A DNA stretch of 64,000 bases from assembly GCA_963817035.1 (NCBI GenBank), contig CAWFMM010000004.1:1116001-1180000 (forward strand), in the 5' to 3' direction. The notes beneath the pieces were generated by a model. The model had not been told where the DNA came from and searched no databases. It saw only the letters and a list, made by a program, of their open reading frames with translations. Every line of letters starts with the position of its first letter. The stretch's first letter is position 1. The stretch comes from AC-49 sp963817035 (lineage in GTDB: Bacteria; Actinomycetota; Thermoleophilia; Solirubrobacterales; Solirubrobacteraceae). Below are positions 7,471 through 16,328 of the stretch, one piece after another. Position numbers and translations under genes: made by a program.

Positions 7471-8715
7471 ATGAGGATCGCCATCGTTGGTGCCGGGATC
7501 GCCGGGCTCACTGTCGCCCATCTGCTGCACCCCGAGCACGAGATCACGGTCTTCGAGGCCGGCGAGCGGGTCGGCGGGCACACGAACACGATCGCGGTGC
7601 AGACCGACGACGGCGCATGGGACGTCGACACCGGCTTCATCGTGTTCAACGACCGCAACTACCCGAACTTCACCAAGCTCCTGCAGCAGCTCGACGTCGC
7701 CTGGCAGCCGAGCGAGATGAGTTTCTCGGTCGCCGCGACCGGCCACGACTTCGAGTACGCCGGCACGCCCCGCGGCCTGTTCGGTCAGCGCTCCAACCTC
7801 ACGCGCCCGTGGTTCCTGCGCATGGTCCGCGAGTACCGCCGCTTCAGCGCCGACGCCCGCGAGCTGCTGGCGGCCGGCGACACGACGACGTCGCTCGGGC
7901 ACTTCCTCGAGGACCGCGGCTACTCGCAGCCGTTCATCGACCGCCTGCTCGTGCCCCAGGCGTCGGCGGTCTGGTCGGCCGACCCGGGCCAGATGTGGAC
8001 GTTCCCGGCCGGCTTTCTCTGTGAGTTCTTCGACAACCACGGGATGCTCTCGCTGACCGGCCGCCCGCAGTGGCGCACGATCGCGGGCGGCTCGCAGCGC
8101 TACCTCGACGCCCTGATCGCGCCGTTCGCCGACCGGATCGCCACCTCGAGCCCGGTGGCGCGGATCGAGCGCGATGGCGACGGGGTCGACGTGTTCGTCG
8201 CCGGTGGCGGGGCGCAGCGCTTCGACGAGGTCGTGCTCGCCGCGCACTCTGACCAGGCGCTGTCGATGCTCGGCGACCCGACGGAGGCCGAGCACGAGCT
8301 GCTGTCGGCGATCCCCTACGAGCCCAACGAGGCGGTGCTGCACACCGACCGCGCGCTGCTGCCGCGCCGCGAGCGCGTGTGGTCGTCGTGGAACTATCAC
8401 CTGGTCGACGAGCCGACCGGCAAGACGACGGTGACTTACCACATGAACACGCTGCAGTCGTTGAGCGCGCCCGACGAGTTCTGCGTGACGCTCAACCAGG
8501 CCGATCGGATCGACCCCGAGAAGATCCTGCGCCGCATCTCCTACGCCCACCCCGTCTTTACGCCGGAGGGGATCGCCGCCCAGGCCCGCCACGCGGAGAT
8601 CAGCGGCGTCAATCGCACCCACTACTGCGGCGCCTACTGGGGCTGGGGCTTCCACGAGGACGGCGTCGTCAGTGCGTTGAACGTCGCGCGTCAGTTCGGG
8701 AAGGTGCTCGCGTGA
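7471..8715 (+). CDS. FAD-dependent oxidoreductase of the cyclopropane-synthase operon
   Basis: This 414-residue flavoprotein of the amine oxidase/desaturase-like group begins MRIAIVGAGIAGL, an FAD-binding Rossmann motif (residues 1-13), followed by VFEAGERVGGHTNTI. The C-terminal segment YCGAYWGWGFHEDGVVSAL completes the FAD site. Such proteins are regularly encoded with DUF1365 and a cyclopropane-fatty-acyl-phospholipid synthase, as here, where the next start (GTG) overlaps this stop. Related operons act on membrane acyl chains, including furan fatty acid formation in alphaproteobacteria. An ATG at 7453 is a possible alternative start. Its exact reaction on lipids is inferred from context. 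Confidence 0.8.
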   Translation: MRIAIVGAGIAGLTVAHLLHPEHEITVFEAGERVGGHTNTIAVQTDDGAWDVDTGFIVFNDRNYPNFTKLLQQLDVAWQPSEMSFSVAATGHDFEYAGTPRGLFGQRSNLTRPWFLRMVREYRRFSADARELLAAGDTTTSLGHFLEDRGYSQPFIDRLLVPQASAVWSADPGQMWTFPAGFLCEFFDNHGMLSLTGRPQWRTIAGGSQRYLDALIAPFADRIATSSPVARIERDGDGVDVFVAGGGAQRFDEVVLAAHSDQALSMLGDPTEAEHELLSAIPYEPNEAVLHTDRALLPRRERVWSSWNYHLVDEPTGKTTVTYHMNTLQSLSAPDEFCVTLNQADRIDPEKILRRISYAHPVFTPEGIAAQARHAEISGVNRTHYCGAYWGWGFHEDGVVSALNVARQFGKVLA

Positions 8716-9479
8716 ACAGCGCCGTCTACGAGGGCTTCGTCTCCCATCATCGCCACAGCCCGGTCGATCACGGCTTCCGCTACGACCACGCGATGTTGTT
8801 CCTCGACCTCGACGAGCTGCCCGAGCTGTTCGACTGCCACCCGCTGTGGTCCGCCCGCGGCCGCGCGCTGGCCCACTTCGCGCGGCCCGACTACCTCGGC
8901 GATCCCGAGGTGCCCCTCGATGCCGCAGTTCGCGACCTGGCGCACGAGCGCATCGGGGAGCGCCCCGACGGGCCGATCCGCCTGCTGACCAACGTGCGGA
9001 TGCTCGGCCATTGCTTCAACCCGGTCAGCTTCTACTACTGCTATCGGTCCGACGGCGAGACGCTGCGCGCGGTCGTCGCCCAGGTCACGAACACGCCGTG
9101 GGGCGAGCGCCACGCCTACGTGATGGATGTCGACTCCGAGGGTACGCCGGGCAGCGTGCTCGGACAGTCCTTCGACAAGGTCTTTCATGTCTCGCCGTTC
9201 ATGGGTATGGATCACCGCTACGACTGGCGTTTGACCGCACCGTCGGATCAGCTCGTGGCCCACATCTCCAGCCATTGCGACGACCAGCTCGTCTTCGACG
9301 CGACGCTCTCGATGCGCCGCCGCCCGCTGGACCGCCGGGCGCTGACGCGGCTGCTCGTGCGCTACCCGGCGCTGACGCTGCGCGTCAGCGCCCGGATCTA
9401 TGGGCAGGCCGTCCGGCTCAAGCTCAAGGGCGCGGCCTACCACGCCCATCCCGAGCGCGAGAAGGCGGTGGCGCGATGA
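8712..9479 (+). CDS. DUF1365 family protein
   Basis: This 255-residue cytoplasmic protein of the DUF1365 family starts at a GTG that overlaps the previous stop (GTGA), and it ends in a four-base overlap (ATGA) with the cyclopropane synthase gene. Recognisable family segments are the N-terminal VYEGFVSHHRHSPVDHGFRY, then RLLTNVRMLGHCFNPVSFYY and HVSPFMGMDHRYDW. The family has no assigned biochemical reaction. Its strict association with an FAD oxidoreductase and a cyclopropane synthase implies a role in the same acyl-chain modification, perhaps substrate handling. Both overlaps indicate translational coupling. Confidence 0.85.
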   Translation: MNSAVYEGFVSHHRHSPVDHGFRYDHAMLFLDLDELPELFDCHPLWSARGRALAHFARPDYLGDPEVPLDAAVRDLAHERIGERPDGPIRLLTNVRMLGHCFNPVSFYYCYRSDGETLRAVVAQVTNTPWGERHAYVMDVDSEGTPGSVLGQSFDKVFHVSPFMGMDHRYDWRLTAPSDQLVAHISSHCDDQLVFDATLSMRRRPLDRRALTRLLVRYPALTLRVSARIYGQAVRLKLKGAAYHAHPEREKAVAR

Positions 9480-10879
9480 TCGACCGGCTCGCCCGCGCGA
9501 TCGTGCTGCGCGTCCTCGGGCGCACCCATGGCGGCCTGATCGAGGTCGTCGAGAACGGCCGGCGAATCGAGGTCGGCGCCGTCGACCCCGCCGCGCCGCT
9601 GCACACCCGCGTGACGATCCGGTCGCCGCGGGCGTGGCGCGCGATGCTGCGCGGTGGCCGGGGGATGGGCGCCGCGTACGTCGAGGGGTTGTGGGACGGC
9701 GACGACCTCGTGACGCTGATCCGGATCGCCGCGCGCAACGCACATCGCTTCGATCGGCTGCGCCAGCGTTTCCGCATCGTCCTCGGGCCGTGGCGCGCGA
9801 TCGTCGGGCCGCTGCGCACAAACACGCTCAAGCGCTCGCGCAAGCAGATCGCCCACCACTACGACCTCGGCAACGACCTCTACGGGCTGATGCTCGATGA
9901 GACGATGATGTACTCGGCGGCGATCTACCCGCACCCAGCGGCGACGCTGCGCCAAGCTCAGCTGCACAAGCTCGACACGATCTGCGACAAGCTCGCGCTG
10001 AAGCCGTCCGATCGTCTGCTGGAGATCGGGACGGGCTGGGGCGCGCTCGCCGTCCATGCCGCGACGCGTCACGGCTGCCAAGTGACGACGACGACGATCT
10101 CGCGCGAGCAGCGCGACCTGGCGCTACGCCGCGTGCGCGAGGCGGGCGTCGAGGATCGCGTGACGGTGCTGCTGGAGGACTACCGCCACCTGAGCGGCCG
10201 CTACGACAAGCTCGTCTCGATCGAGATGGTCGAGGCGGTCGGCTGGCGCAACTTCGGCACGTTCTTCTCCACCTGCTCGAGGCTGCTCGAGCCCGACGGG
10301 CTGATGCTGATGCAGGCGATCACGATCGGCGACCGCGCGTTCCACGCCGAGAAGGCGACGCGTTCGTTCATCCGCACCTACATCTTCCCCGGCGGCTGCC
10401 TGCCGTCCAACCAGGTCATCGCCGACAACCTCGCGCGGCGCACCGACCTGCGGACGGTCGACCTTCAGGACATCACCGCTCATTACGTGCCGACACTCGC
10501 AACGTGGCGGCAGAACATCGCGTCGCACACCGAACAGCTCGAGGCGCTCGGCTACGACGAGCGATTCCGGCGTCTGTGGCAGATGTACCTCGCCTACTGC
10601 GAGGCCGGGTTCGCCGAGCGCCGTATCCAGGACGTGCAGCTGCTGCTGGCCAAGCCGGAGTTCCGCGACGAGCCGCTCGCCGCTCAGTCGCTCGGGTTGC
10701 GCGTGAACATGCGCGCGCTCAGTGCGTCGAGCAGCGATTTGGGCCCGCGCGAGGCGAGCCTGGCCACCTCAAGACGCCCGCCGGGGCGCAGCATCGCGGC
10801 GTCGGACTCGATCGCGCGGACCGTGCGCCGGGCCCATTCTTCGGCCGAGACCGAGGGCCAGCCCGACGTATCCATGTGA
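9476..10879 (+). CDS. Cyclopropane-fatty-acyl-phospholipid synthase family methyltransferase
   Basis: This enzyme transfers a methyl or methylene group from S-adenosylmethionine to unsaturated acyl chains of membrane phospholipids. The SAM motif LLEIGTGWGAL lies at residues 181-191, and the family segments QIAHHYDLGNDLYGLMLDETMMYS (about 124-147) and SIEMVEAVGWRNF follow. The natural end of the family domain is near QDVQLLLAKPEF; the frame then continues for about 68 residues and overlaps the convergent SDR gene by 196 bases. That tail (467 aa in total) is unlike other family members and may be non-functional or reflect a lost stop codon. It is the third gene of a tightly coupled operon. Confidence 0.87.
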   Translation: MIDRLARAIVLRVLGRTHGGLIEVVENGRRIEVGAVDPAAPLHTRVTIRSPRAWRAMLRGGRGMGAAYVEGLWDGDDLVTLIRIAARNAHRFDRLRQRFRIVLGPWRAIVGPLRTNTLKRSRKQIAHHYDLGNDLYGLMLDETMMYSAAIYPHPAATLRQAQLHKLDTICDKLALKPSDRLLEIGTGWGALAVHAATRHGCQVTTTTISREQRDLALRRVREAGVEDRVTVLLEDYRHLSGRYDKLVSIEMVEAVGWRNFGTFFSTCSRLLEPDGLMLMQAITIGDRAFHAEKATRSFIRTYIFPGGCLPSNQVIADNLARRTDLRTVDLQDITAHYVPTLATWRQNIASHTEQLEALGYDERFRRLWQMYLAYCEAGFAERRIQDVQLLLAKPEFRDEPLAAQSLGLRVNMRALSASSSDLGPREASLATSRRPPGRSIAASDSIARTVRRAHSSAETEGQPDVSM

Positions 10880-11475
10880 CGGCCGTAGGTCTCCTCGGTC
10901 TCCTGGAGCATGTCGGTCCGCACGCCCGGCGTGACAAGGTGCAGCACGTGAACCCCGGTCCCTCGCAGCTCGCGGCGCAGCGATTCGCTGAATGCGACGA
11001 CCCCCGTCTTGGCCGCCGAGTACGTGCTCGCGGCGGGGAATGCCGCATAGCCGCTGATCGACGCGTTGTTGACGACGGCGCCGCGCCCGCGCGCCACCAT
11101 GCCCGGCACGACGGCGCGCGAGAGGTGGACGACGGCGACGAGATTGACCTGGAACATGGCGTAAACATCGTCGAGCTTCTGCTCCTCGATCAGTCCGCCG
11201 GTCACGACGCCCGCGTTGTTGACGAGCACGTCGATCGGCTCCTCGGCCAGCGCGGCCCACGAATCCTCGATCGTCGCGCGGCTCGACAGGTCGACCCTCA
11301 CAGGCGTGATCTCGGTTGCCCCACCGGCCGGGGCGGCGAACGGCGTGTACCCGGCCGGGTTGCGCATGCCGACGAGGATCCGCGTGCGCGGGCGCTTGGC
11401 CAGCTCGCGGGCGACCGCGTCGCCGATGCCGCGGTTGGCGCCGGTGACCAGGCACGTCGAGGCGGTGAGGTCCAT
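10684..11475 (-). CDS. Short-chain dehydrogenase/reductase
   Basis: This 263-residue SDR has TGANRGIG at residues 11-18, VNNAG at 85-89, a serine region NNASISG (136-142), and Tyr152 with Lys156. It is probably NADP-linked from the GMRNPAG segment. The start is the ATG at 11475; a TAGGCT -10 box (11484-11489 read on the minus strand) lies 8 bases upstream, so the mRNA is probably leaderless. The start codon overlaps the ATG of the divergent hydrolase, and the 3' end overlaps the cyclopropane synthase gene by 196 bases. The substrate is not evident. Confidence 0.85.
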   Translation of the reverse strand: MDLTASTCLVTGANRGIGDAVARELAKRPRTRILVGMRNPAGYTPFAAPAGGATEITPVRVDLSSRATIEDSWAALAEEPIDVLVNNAGVVTGGLIEEQKLDDVYAMFQVNLVAVVHLSRAVVPGMVARGRGAVVNNASISGYAAFPAASTYSAAKTGVVAFSESLRRELRGTGVHVLHLVTPGVRTDMLQETEETYGRHMDTSGWPSVSAEEWARRTVRAIESDAAMLRPGGRLEVARLASRGPKSLLDALSARMFTRNPSD

Positions 11476-12289
11476 GCCCGGCGAGCCTAGCGATCTCAAC
11501 TACGTGCGCCAGGGTGTCGGTCCGCCGTTGGTGCTGCTGCATGCGCTGGGCGGTTCGCTGCGGGCGTGGGACCCGGTGATCGGGCCGCTCGCCGACGAGC
11601 GCGACGTGATCGCGGTGGATCTGCCGGGGTTCGGCGGGTCGGCGCCGCTCTCGGCTGATGTCGTCCCGACGCCGGCGGCTTTGGCCGCGGCGGTTGGTCG
11701 GCTGCTTGAGTCGCTGGGCGTCGAGCGCCCGCACGTCGCGGGCAACTCGCTGGGCGGCTGGGTCGCGCTGGAGCTGGCCAAGGCGGGGAGCGCGCGCAGC
11801 GTCACCGGGATCGCGCCCGCGGGACTGTGGCCGGGGCCGCTGCGCCGGCGCGGGCGGATAAACGCCCAGGCGGTGAGTCATGCGCTGCGCCCGCTGCTCC
11901 CGTCGGCGCTGCGTGTCGGTCCTGTGCGTCGCTCGGTCCTCGCCGGGATCGTGGCGCACCCCGAGCTCCTGACCTACGACGACGCGCTGCGCTTCGTCCA
12001 CGACTACGCCGATGCGCGCGGCTACGTCGACGTCAACCGCGAGATGCGCGGCTCGCACTTCACCGGCGGCGAGCAGATCCGCGTCCCGGTGACGGTCGCC
12101 TGGTGCGCGCGCGACCGCCTCGTCCACCCGCCGCGCGTCATGCCGCTACGCGCCCGCGCGCTGACCCTGCACGACTGCGGCCATGTCCCGATGACCGACG
12201 ACCCGGTGGCGGTGGCGCGCCTGCTGCTGATGGGCTCGCGCGAGGACGACGTGCTGGTCGACGAGTTCTCGACGGGCTCGCGGGCGTAG
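11474..12289 (+). CDS. Alpha/beta-fold hydrolase
   Basis: This 271-residue alpha/beta hydrolase has the oxyanion region LVLLHALGGSLRAWDPV (about residues 19-35), the nucleophile elbow GNSLGG with Ser92, an acid in CARDRLVHPPRV and the catalytic histidine in HDCGHVPMTDDP. Family members are cytosolic esterases, lactonases or C-C hydrolases; the substrate is unknown. With the ATG at 11474, the start codon overlaps that of the divergent SDR. A GTG at 11504 behind a TAGCGA box would avoid the overlap but trims the first strand, so I keep the ATG with moderate certainty. A REP-like element follows the stop. Confidence 0.8.
   Translation: MPGEPSDLNYVRQGVGPPLVLLHALGGSLRAWDPVIGPLADERDVIAVDLPGFGGSAPLSADVVPTPAALAAAVGRLLESLGVERPHVAGNSLGGWVALELAKAGSARSVTGIAPAGLWPGPLRRRGRINAQAVSHALRPLLPSALRVGPVRRSVLAGIVAHPELLTYDDALRFVHDYADARGYVDVNREMRGSHFTGGEQIRVPVTVAWCARDRLVHPPRVMPLRARALTLHDCGHVPMTDDPVAVARLLLMGSREDDVLVDEFSTGSRA
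11484..11489 (-). promoter_or_regulatory. -10 box TAGGCT for the minus-strand SDR
   Basis: On the minus strand TAGGCT is followed by 8 bases and then the ATG at 11475, repeating the leaderless pattern seen elsewhere in the window. Confidence 0.45.
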
Positions 12290-12300
12290 CCGACGCTCAG

Positions 12301-12371
12301 AAGGGGTCAGACCCCTTGAGTCGTTCCGACTTAGATTTCGTGAGTGGGTCCGTCGTAAGGGGTCTGACCCC
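12301..12371 (+). repeat. 71-bp REP-like element, copy B
   Basis: It is bounded by GGGGTCAGACCCC (12303-12315) and GGGGTCTGACCCC (12359-12371), the same length and end order as copy A read on the minus strand. It lies between the convergent hydrolase and dehydrogenase genes and could end transcription from both sides. Confidence 0.75.
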
Positions 12372-12380
12372 CTTCGTGGT

Positions 12381-15206
12381 TCAGGCGCGCGTGAGCGCGT
12401 CGAGCAGCAGGACAGGCGACTGGTAATCGGCGCCGGTCTCGCGCCGTAGGGCGATCTCGCACGTGCGGTTGCCGCACAGGTGGGCGTCGAAGTGCTGGTC
12501 TGCGATCTCCGCCGTCTCGTCAGCGAGCGCGGCGCGGACGAGCTGGGGGTGAAGGAGGCCACGGTCGCCGGCCATCCCGCAGCAGCCGGCGGCGGCCGGC
12601 GTGACGACCTCGTCGGCCAGCGCGGCGGCCAGCGACTGCAACGTCGCCTCGAGGTCGAGGTGGCGAACCGAGCACGTCGGGTGAAGCGCGACGCGCGCGA
12701 CACGGCGGCGCACCGTGAGATCGGGCAGCAGATGATGGGCCCACTCGATCGCGTCGAGCACCTGCAGCGTCGGGCGCAGCCGCGCGGCGTGATCGCGCAC
12801 CCCCAGCGCGCACGAGCTCGCATCGACGACGACCGCCAGCGCACCGTGGTCGCTCCACCGCCACAGCGCCTCGACGGTCACATCGGCCTGCCGCTCCTCG
12901 GCTTGCGGAAAACCCTTGGACCCCAGCGGCGTCGCACAGCAATGCCCCGGCGTCTGCGGCGCGATCCAGAGCGGCCGGCCGGCCCGCGCGGAGACGTCGA
13001 TGAGCGCCTCCGGAATGCCGCCGGAATCGAAGATCCGGTTCACGCACGCGGGGAAGTAGACGGCCTCGGCGCCCTGGCGCACGGTGACCGGGAGCCGCGA
13101 GCCGGCAGCGGAAGGCATCGGCGCCACCCACGCCGGGACGCGCTCGTCACCGACCAGCGCCCGCAGCGCGCCGGTCGCCCGCGCGCCGACGCCATCGCCG
13201 ACCGCGCCGCCAATCCGAAGCCCACCGCGGCTGCCGCGTTCGACCAGGCCCCAGTGGTCCGCCACGACACGCGCGCCGCGCCGCGCCACCGCGCCGTGAC
13301 CCTGCGCGCGCAGCCCCTTCACCATCGCCCCGGTGTCGATCCCCAGCGGACAGGCGATCGCACACGACCCGTCGGCCGCGCACGTCTCGATCCCGTCGTG
13401 CTCGTACTCACGCTCCAGCGCCGCCGCGACCGGGGAACCGGGCGACTGCCGGGCCAGCTCGCGGCGCAGCACGATCCGCTGGCGCGGCGTCACGGTCAAC
13501 CAGCGGCTCGGGCAGACCGGCTCGCACAGACCACACTCGACGCACGTCGTCACCTCGGGCTCGACCGCCGGCGTCGAGACGAGGTCGCGCAGGTGCGCGC
13601 GCGGGTCGCGGTTGAGCACGACGCCGGGCGCAAGCACGCCGTCCGGATCGGCCAGCGTCTTGACCCGCCACATCAGCTCGGTCGCGACCTCGCCCCACTC
13701 GCGCGCGACGAACGGCGCCATCATCCGCCCGGTGCCGTGCTCGGCCTTCAGTGAGCCGTCGTGCTCGTCGATGACCAGCGCGACGAGATCGTCGATCAGC
13801 GCCTCGAAGCGGCGCATGTCGTCCGGTCGATCGAACGACGGGGTCAGGTAGAAGTGCACGTTGCCGGCCGACACATGGCCCGACACGTTGGGCGGGAAGC
13901 CGTGGCGGGCCATCAGCTCCTGGATCCCGTGGACCGAGGCGGCGAAGCGCGCCGGCGTGACGCAGACGTCCTCGAGGATCATCGACGAGCCTGGGGGGCG
14001 CAGTCGGCCGAACAGCCCGAACTTGCCGTTGCGCACCCGCCACGCGTCGGCGATCGCCTGGCGCTCTCGGGTGAACGCGATCGGCCCGAGCAGCTCGTGA
14101 TCCGCGAGGACTCGCTGGGCAGCCTGCTCCATCGCGACGAGCGCCACGTCGTCGTCGGCCGACAGCTCGAGCAGCAGCGCTGCGGAGTCCAGCGGCAGGT
14201 CGCGCCAGTCGGCCGGCGCCCCGGGGACGGTGTCGGCCGCGACGTGCAGCAGCTCGGCGCCGACCATCTCGACGGCACTCGCCCCGAGCGCGACGAGCTC
14301 GGCGACCGGCGCCACCGCTGCGTCGATGTCGGCGAAGGCCAGCCACGCGACGGCGCTGCGCGCCGGGATCGCCACCGTCTCGAGCGTCGCGTCGGCGATC
14401 AGCGCCAGCGTTCCCTCCGACCCGACGACGAGCCGGCGGAAGATCTCAAGCGGCTCGTCGGCGTCGAGGAAGGCGCACAGCCGATAGCCGGTGGTGTTCT
14501 TGATCGAGAACTTCGCTCGGATCCGCGCGCACAGCGCCTGATCCGCGCGAAGCTCGTCGCGGATCGCCGACAACCCAGCCGCCAGCGCGGGCTCGGCCTC
14601 CGCGAAGCGCGCCTGCGCGTCGGGCGCCGCGGTGTCGATGACCGTGCCCGAGGCGAGCAGCAGCGTCATCGAGCGAACCGTTGAGTAGGCGTCCGCGGTC
14701 GTCCCACAGCGCATCCCGCCCGAGTTGTTGGCGATTACGCCGCCGACCGTGCACGCGTCGACGCTCGCCGGATCGGGCCCGAGACGTCGTCCGTGGCGAG
14801 CGAGCAGCCGGTTGACGTGGCTGACGACGGTGCCCGGCTTCAGGCGCACATGCGTGCCGGCGTCGTCGACAAGCTGGACCCCGCGCCAATGGTGGCGGAC
14901 GTCGATCATGATCCCGTCGCCCTGCGCTTGGCCGTTGAGGCTCGTCCCGGCGGCCCGCAGCGTCACCGGCGTCGCGGTCTCACGCGCCAGCGCAAGCACG
15001 CGGCGCACGTCGTCGACATCGCGTGCGAGCACGACGGCCTGGGGGAGCAGCCGGTACGGGCTCGCGTCGGACGCGTAGCGCACAAGGTCCGACACTCGGC
15101 ACAGGACCTGCTCGGCGCCGAGCAGGTCGATCAGGGCGGAGCGCAGTGGCTCCGGCGTGCCGGCCGCGAGCGCGTCAGGGACCCGATCGGCCGCGGGATC
15201 AACCAT
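12381..15206 (-). CDS. FAD-binding and Fe-S-binding dehydrogenase, D-lactate/glycolate dehydrogenase type
   Basis: This 941-residue fusion joins a flavin dehydrogenase to an electron-transfer subunit. Residues 30-260 form the FAD_binding_4 domain (ATPVTLRAAGTSLNGQAQGDG and NNSGGMRCGT). FAD-oxidase C follows to about 530. Two Fe4S4 motifs come next, CVECGLCEPVCP and CAADGSCAIACP, then two cysteine-rich CCG domains (PGHCCATPLGSKGF and AAGCCGMAGDRG). This order is typical of respiratory D-2-hydroxyacid dehydrogenases that pass electrons to quinones at the membrane. The ATG at 15206 overlaps the stop of the protease gene by 8 bases. D-lactate is the usual substrate; glycolate or a longer hydroxyacid cannot be excluded. 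Confidence 0.87.
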   Translation of the reverse strand: MVDPAADRVPDALAAGTPEPLRSALIDLLGAEQVLCRVSDLVRYASDASPYRLLPQAVVLARDVDDVRRVLALARETATPVTLRAAGTSLNGQAQGDGIMIDVRHHWRGVQLVDDAGTHVRLKPGTVVSHVNRLLARHGRRLGPDPASVDACTVGGVIANNSGGMRCGTTADAYSTVRSMTLLLASGTVIDTAAPDAQARFAEAEPALAAGLSAIRDELRADQALCARIRAKFSIKNTTGYRLCAFLDADEPLEIFRRLVVGSEGTLALIADATLETVAIPARSAVAWLAFADIDAAVAPVAELVALGASAVEMVGAELLHVAADTVPGAPADWRDLPLDSAALLLELSADDDVALVAMEQAAQRVLADHELLGPIAFTRERQAIADAWRVRNGKFGLFGRLRPPGSSMILEDVCVTPARFAASVHGIQELMARHGFPPNVSGHVSAGNVHFYLTPSFDRPDDMRRFEALIDDLVALVIDEHDGSLKAEHGTGRMMAPFVAREWGEVATELMWRVKTLADPDGVLAPGVVLNRDPRAHLRDLVSTPAVEPEVTTCVECGLCEPVCPSRWLTVTPRQRIVLRRELARQSPGSPVAAALEREYEHDGIETCAADGSCAIACPLGIDTGAMVKGLRAQGHGAVARRGARVVADHWGLVERGSRGGLRIGGAVGDGVGARATGALRALVGDERVPAWVAPMPSAAGSRLPVTVRQGAEAVYFPACVNRIFDSGGIPEALIDVSARAGRPLWIAPQTPGHCCATPLGSKGFPQAEERQADVTVEALWRWSDHGALAVVVDASSCALGVRDHAARLRPTLQVLDAIEWAHHLLPDLTVRRRVARVALHPTCSVRHLDLEATLQSLAAALADEVVTPAAAGCCGMAGDRGLLHPQLVRAALADETAEIADQHFDAHLCGNRTCEIALRRETGADYQSPVLLLDALTRA

Positions 15207-16302
15207 GCAGTTGCGCTCGACCGGCGACGAACGCCGCCCGTGAGTCCTCGCTGAACGTCCGCCCGCCGCGGGTCTCCGCCGCGACCGCGCACGTCAACGT
15301 GTCGTGGCGCAGCGCGTCGGGAATGACGTAGCGGCGCGTGGTCGAAGGGCGCCCGATGGCCAGGCCGTCGACGGCGAAGCGGTAGAGCAAGCGGGTCGGC
15401 TGCGGGTCGGCGTAGATCGGCGCGGTGCAGAACACGGTCCGACCCGTCGCGACGGTGCCGTGAAGCTGTGGACGGTCCAGTGCGCGCGGCTGCCAGACCG
15501 GGGCCGCGGCGGTCGCGAAGGGTTGGATGACCGCGACGTCGGTGTAGTTCTCGGGGTCGCCATGCTTCTCGCCGCACGCGACGCCCCAATTGTCGACGCC
15601 GACCTGCAGCGGGGTCCCGTCGGGCGCGGTGACGACGAGCGGTCCGCCGGAGTCGCCGAAGCAGCCCGACGCGTATGGGGCCGTGGCGTCGGGATCGGTC
15701 GTGCACAGCATCGGCAGCGCGCGGAACTCGTCCGACGGGTCGATCGCTGCCAGCAGCGACAGGCAGTCGCGATCACTGTGAATCCTCACCACGGCGCGGC
15801 GCAACGCGCCCGACCCGGACTGACGCTCGGCGTTCGTCACGCCGAAGCCGTAGGTCTCGGCGGTGGTGCCGGGTCCGTAGAGCGCGGTGTCGGCTGGGGC
15901 GGCGAGCCGGATCGCGGTGATGTCGGTGACCGGCGCGTCGAGTTCGAGGATCGCCGCGTCGTAGGGGTAGGGGATCGACGTCGTGACGTTGGCGATCAGG
16001 TTGTGCGGGAAGCGGTAGTCGTTGGCCATCCGCACGATGTGGCGGACCTCGCCGCCCGCGAGCTTCACAAGGTCGCCGATGTCGAGGGCATAGGCGCAGT
16101 GGGCCGCGGTCAGGACGCGGTCGGGCGCGATCAGCGAGGCGGAGCAGATGTCGAGATCGGCGACCCACGGCGCCGCGCTCGCCGCGATCCGCGTGCCGCC
16201 GATGACGCGCGTCTGCGCGCCCACCCGTCCCTGCGCAGCGCCGCCGCTGCCGCTGACGATGGCCACGGCGGTCAACGCCGCGATCGCGAGCGTACGCGCC
16301 AT
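15199..16302 (-). CDS. Secreted trypsin-like serine protease (S1 family)
   Basis: This 367-residue exported protease has a signal peptide (residues 1-25, MARTLAIAALTAVAIVSGSGG). The propeptide cleavage site leads to R-VIGG (32-36). The triad is complete: His68 in LTAAHCA, Asp115 in YDAAILELD and Ser218 in CFGDSGGP. A C-terminal region of about 90 residues after the catalytic domain (GTVATGRTVFCTAPIYADPQ) resembles a beta-sandwich wall or surface module. I use the ATG at 16302: the frame extends upstream, but only this start gives a signal peptide, and TATCGT (a -10 box) lies 7 bases before it. Its stop overlaps the dehydrogenase start. Confidence 0.86.
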   Translation of the reverse strand: MARTLAIAALTAVAIVSGSGGAAQGRVGAQTRVIGGTRIAASAAPWVADLDICSASLIAPDRVLTAAHCAYALDIGDLVKLAGGEVRHIVRMANDYRFPHNLIANVTTSIPYPYDAAILELDAPVTDITAIRLAAPADTALYGPGTTAETYGFGVTNAERQSGSGALRRAVVRIHSDRDCLSLLAAIDPSDEFRALPMLCTTDPDATAPYASGCFGDSGGPLVVTAPDGTPLQVGVDNWGVACGEKHGDPENYTDVAVIQPFATAAAPVWQPRALDRPQLHGTVATGRTVFCTAPIYADPQPTRLLYRFAVDGLAIGRPSTTRRYVIPDALRHDTLTCAVAAETRGGRTFSEDSRAAFVAGRAQLHG

Positions 16303-16309
16303 GCGTCGG

Positions 16310-16319
16310 ACGATAGCCT
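16310..16319. promoter_or_regulatory. Overlapping divergent -10 boxes (TATCGT minus, TAGCCT plus)
   Basis: ACGATAGCCT holds a minus-strand TATCGT (7 bases before the protease ATG at 16302) and a plus-strand TAGCCT (16314-16319, 9 bases before the cupin ATG at 16329). Two polymerases could not occupy both, so the genes probably exclude each other's initiation. Confidence 0.45.
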
Positions 16320-16328
16320 GCCCGCAGC

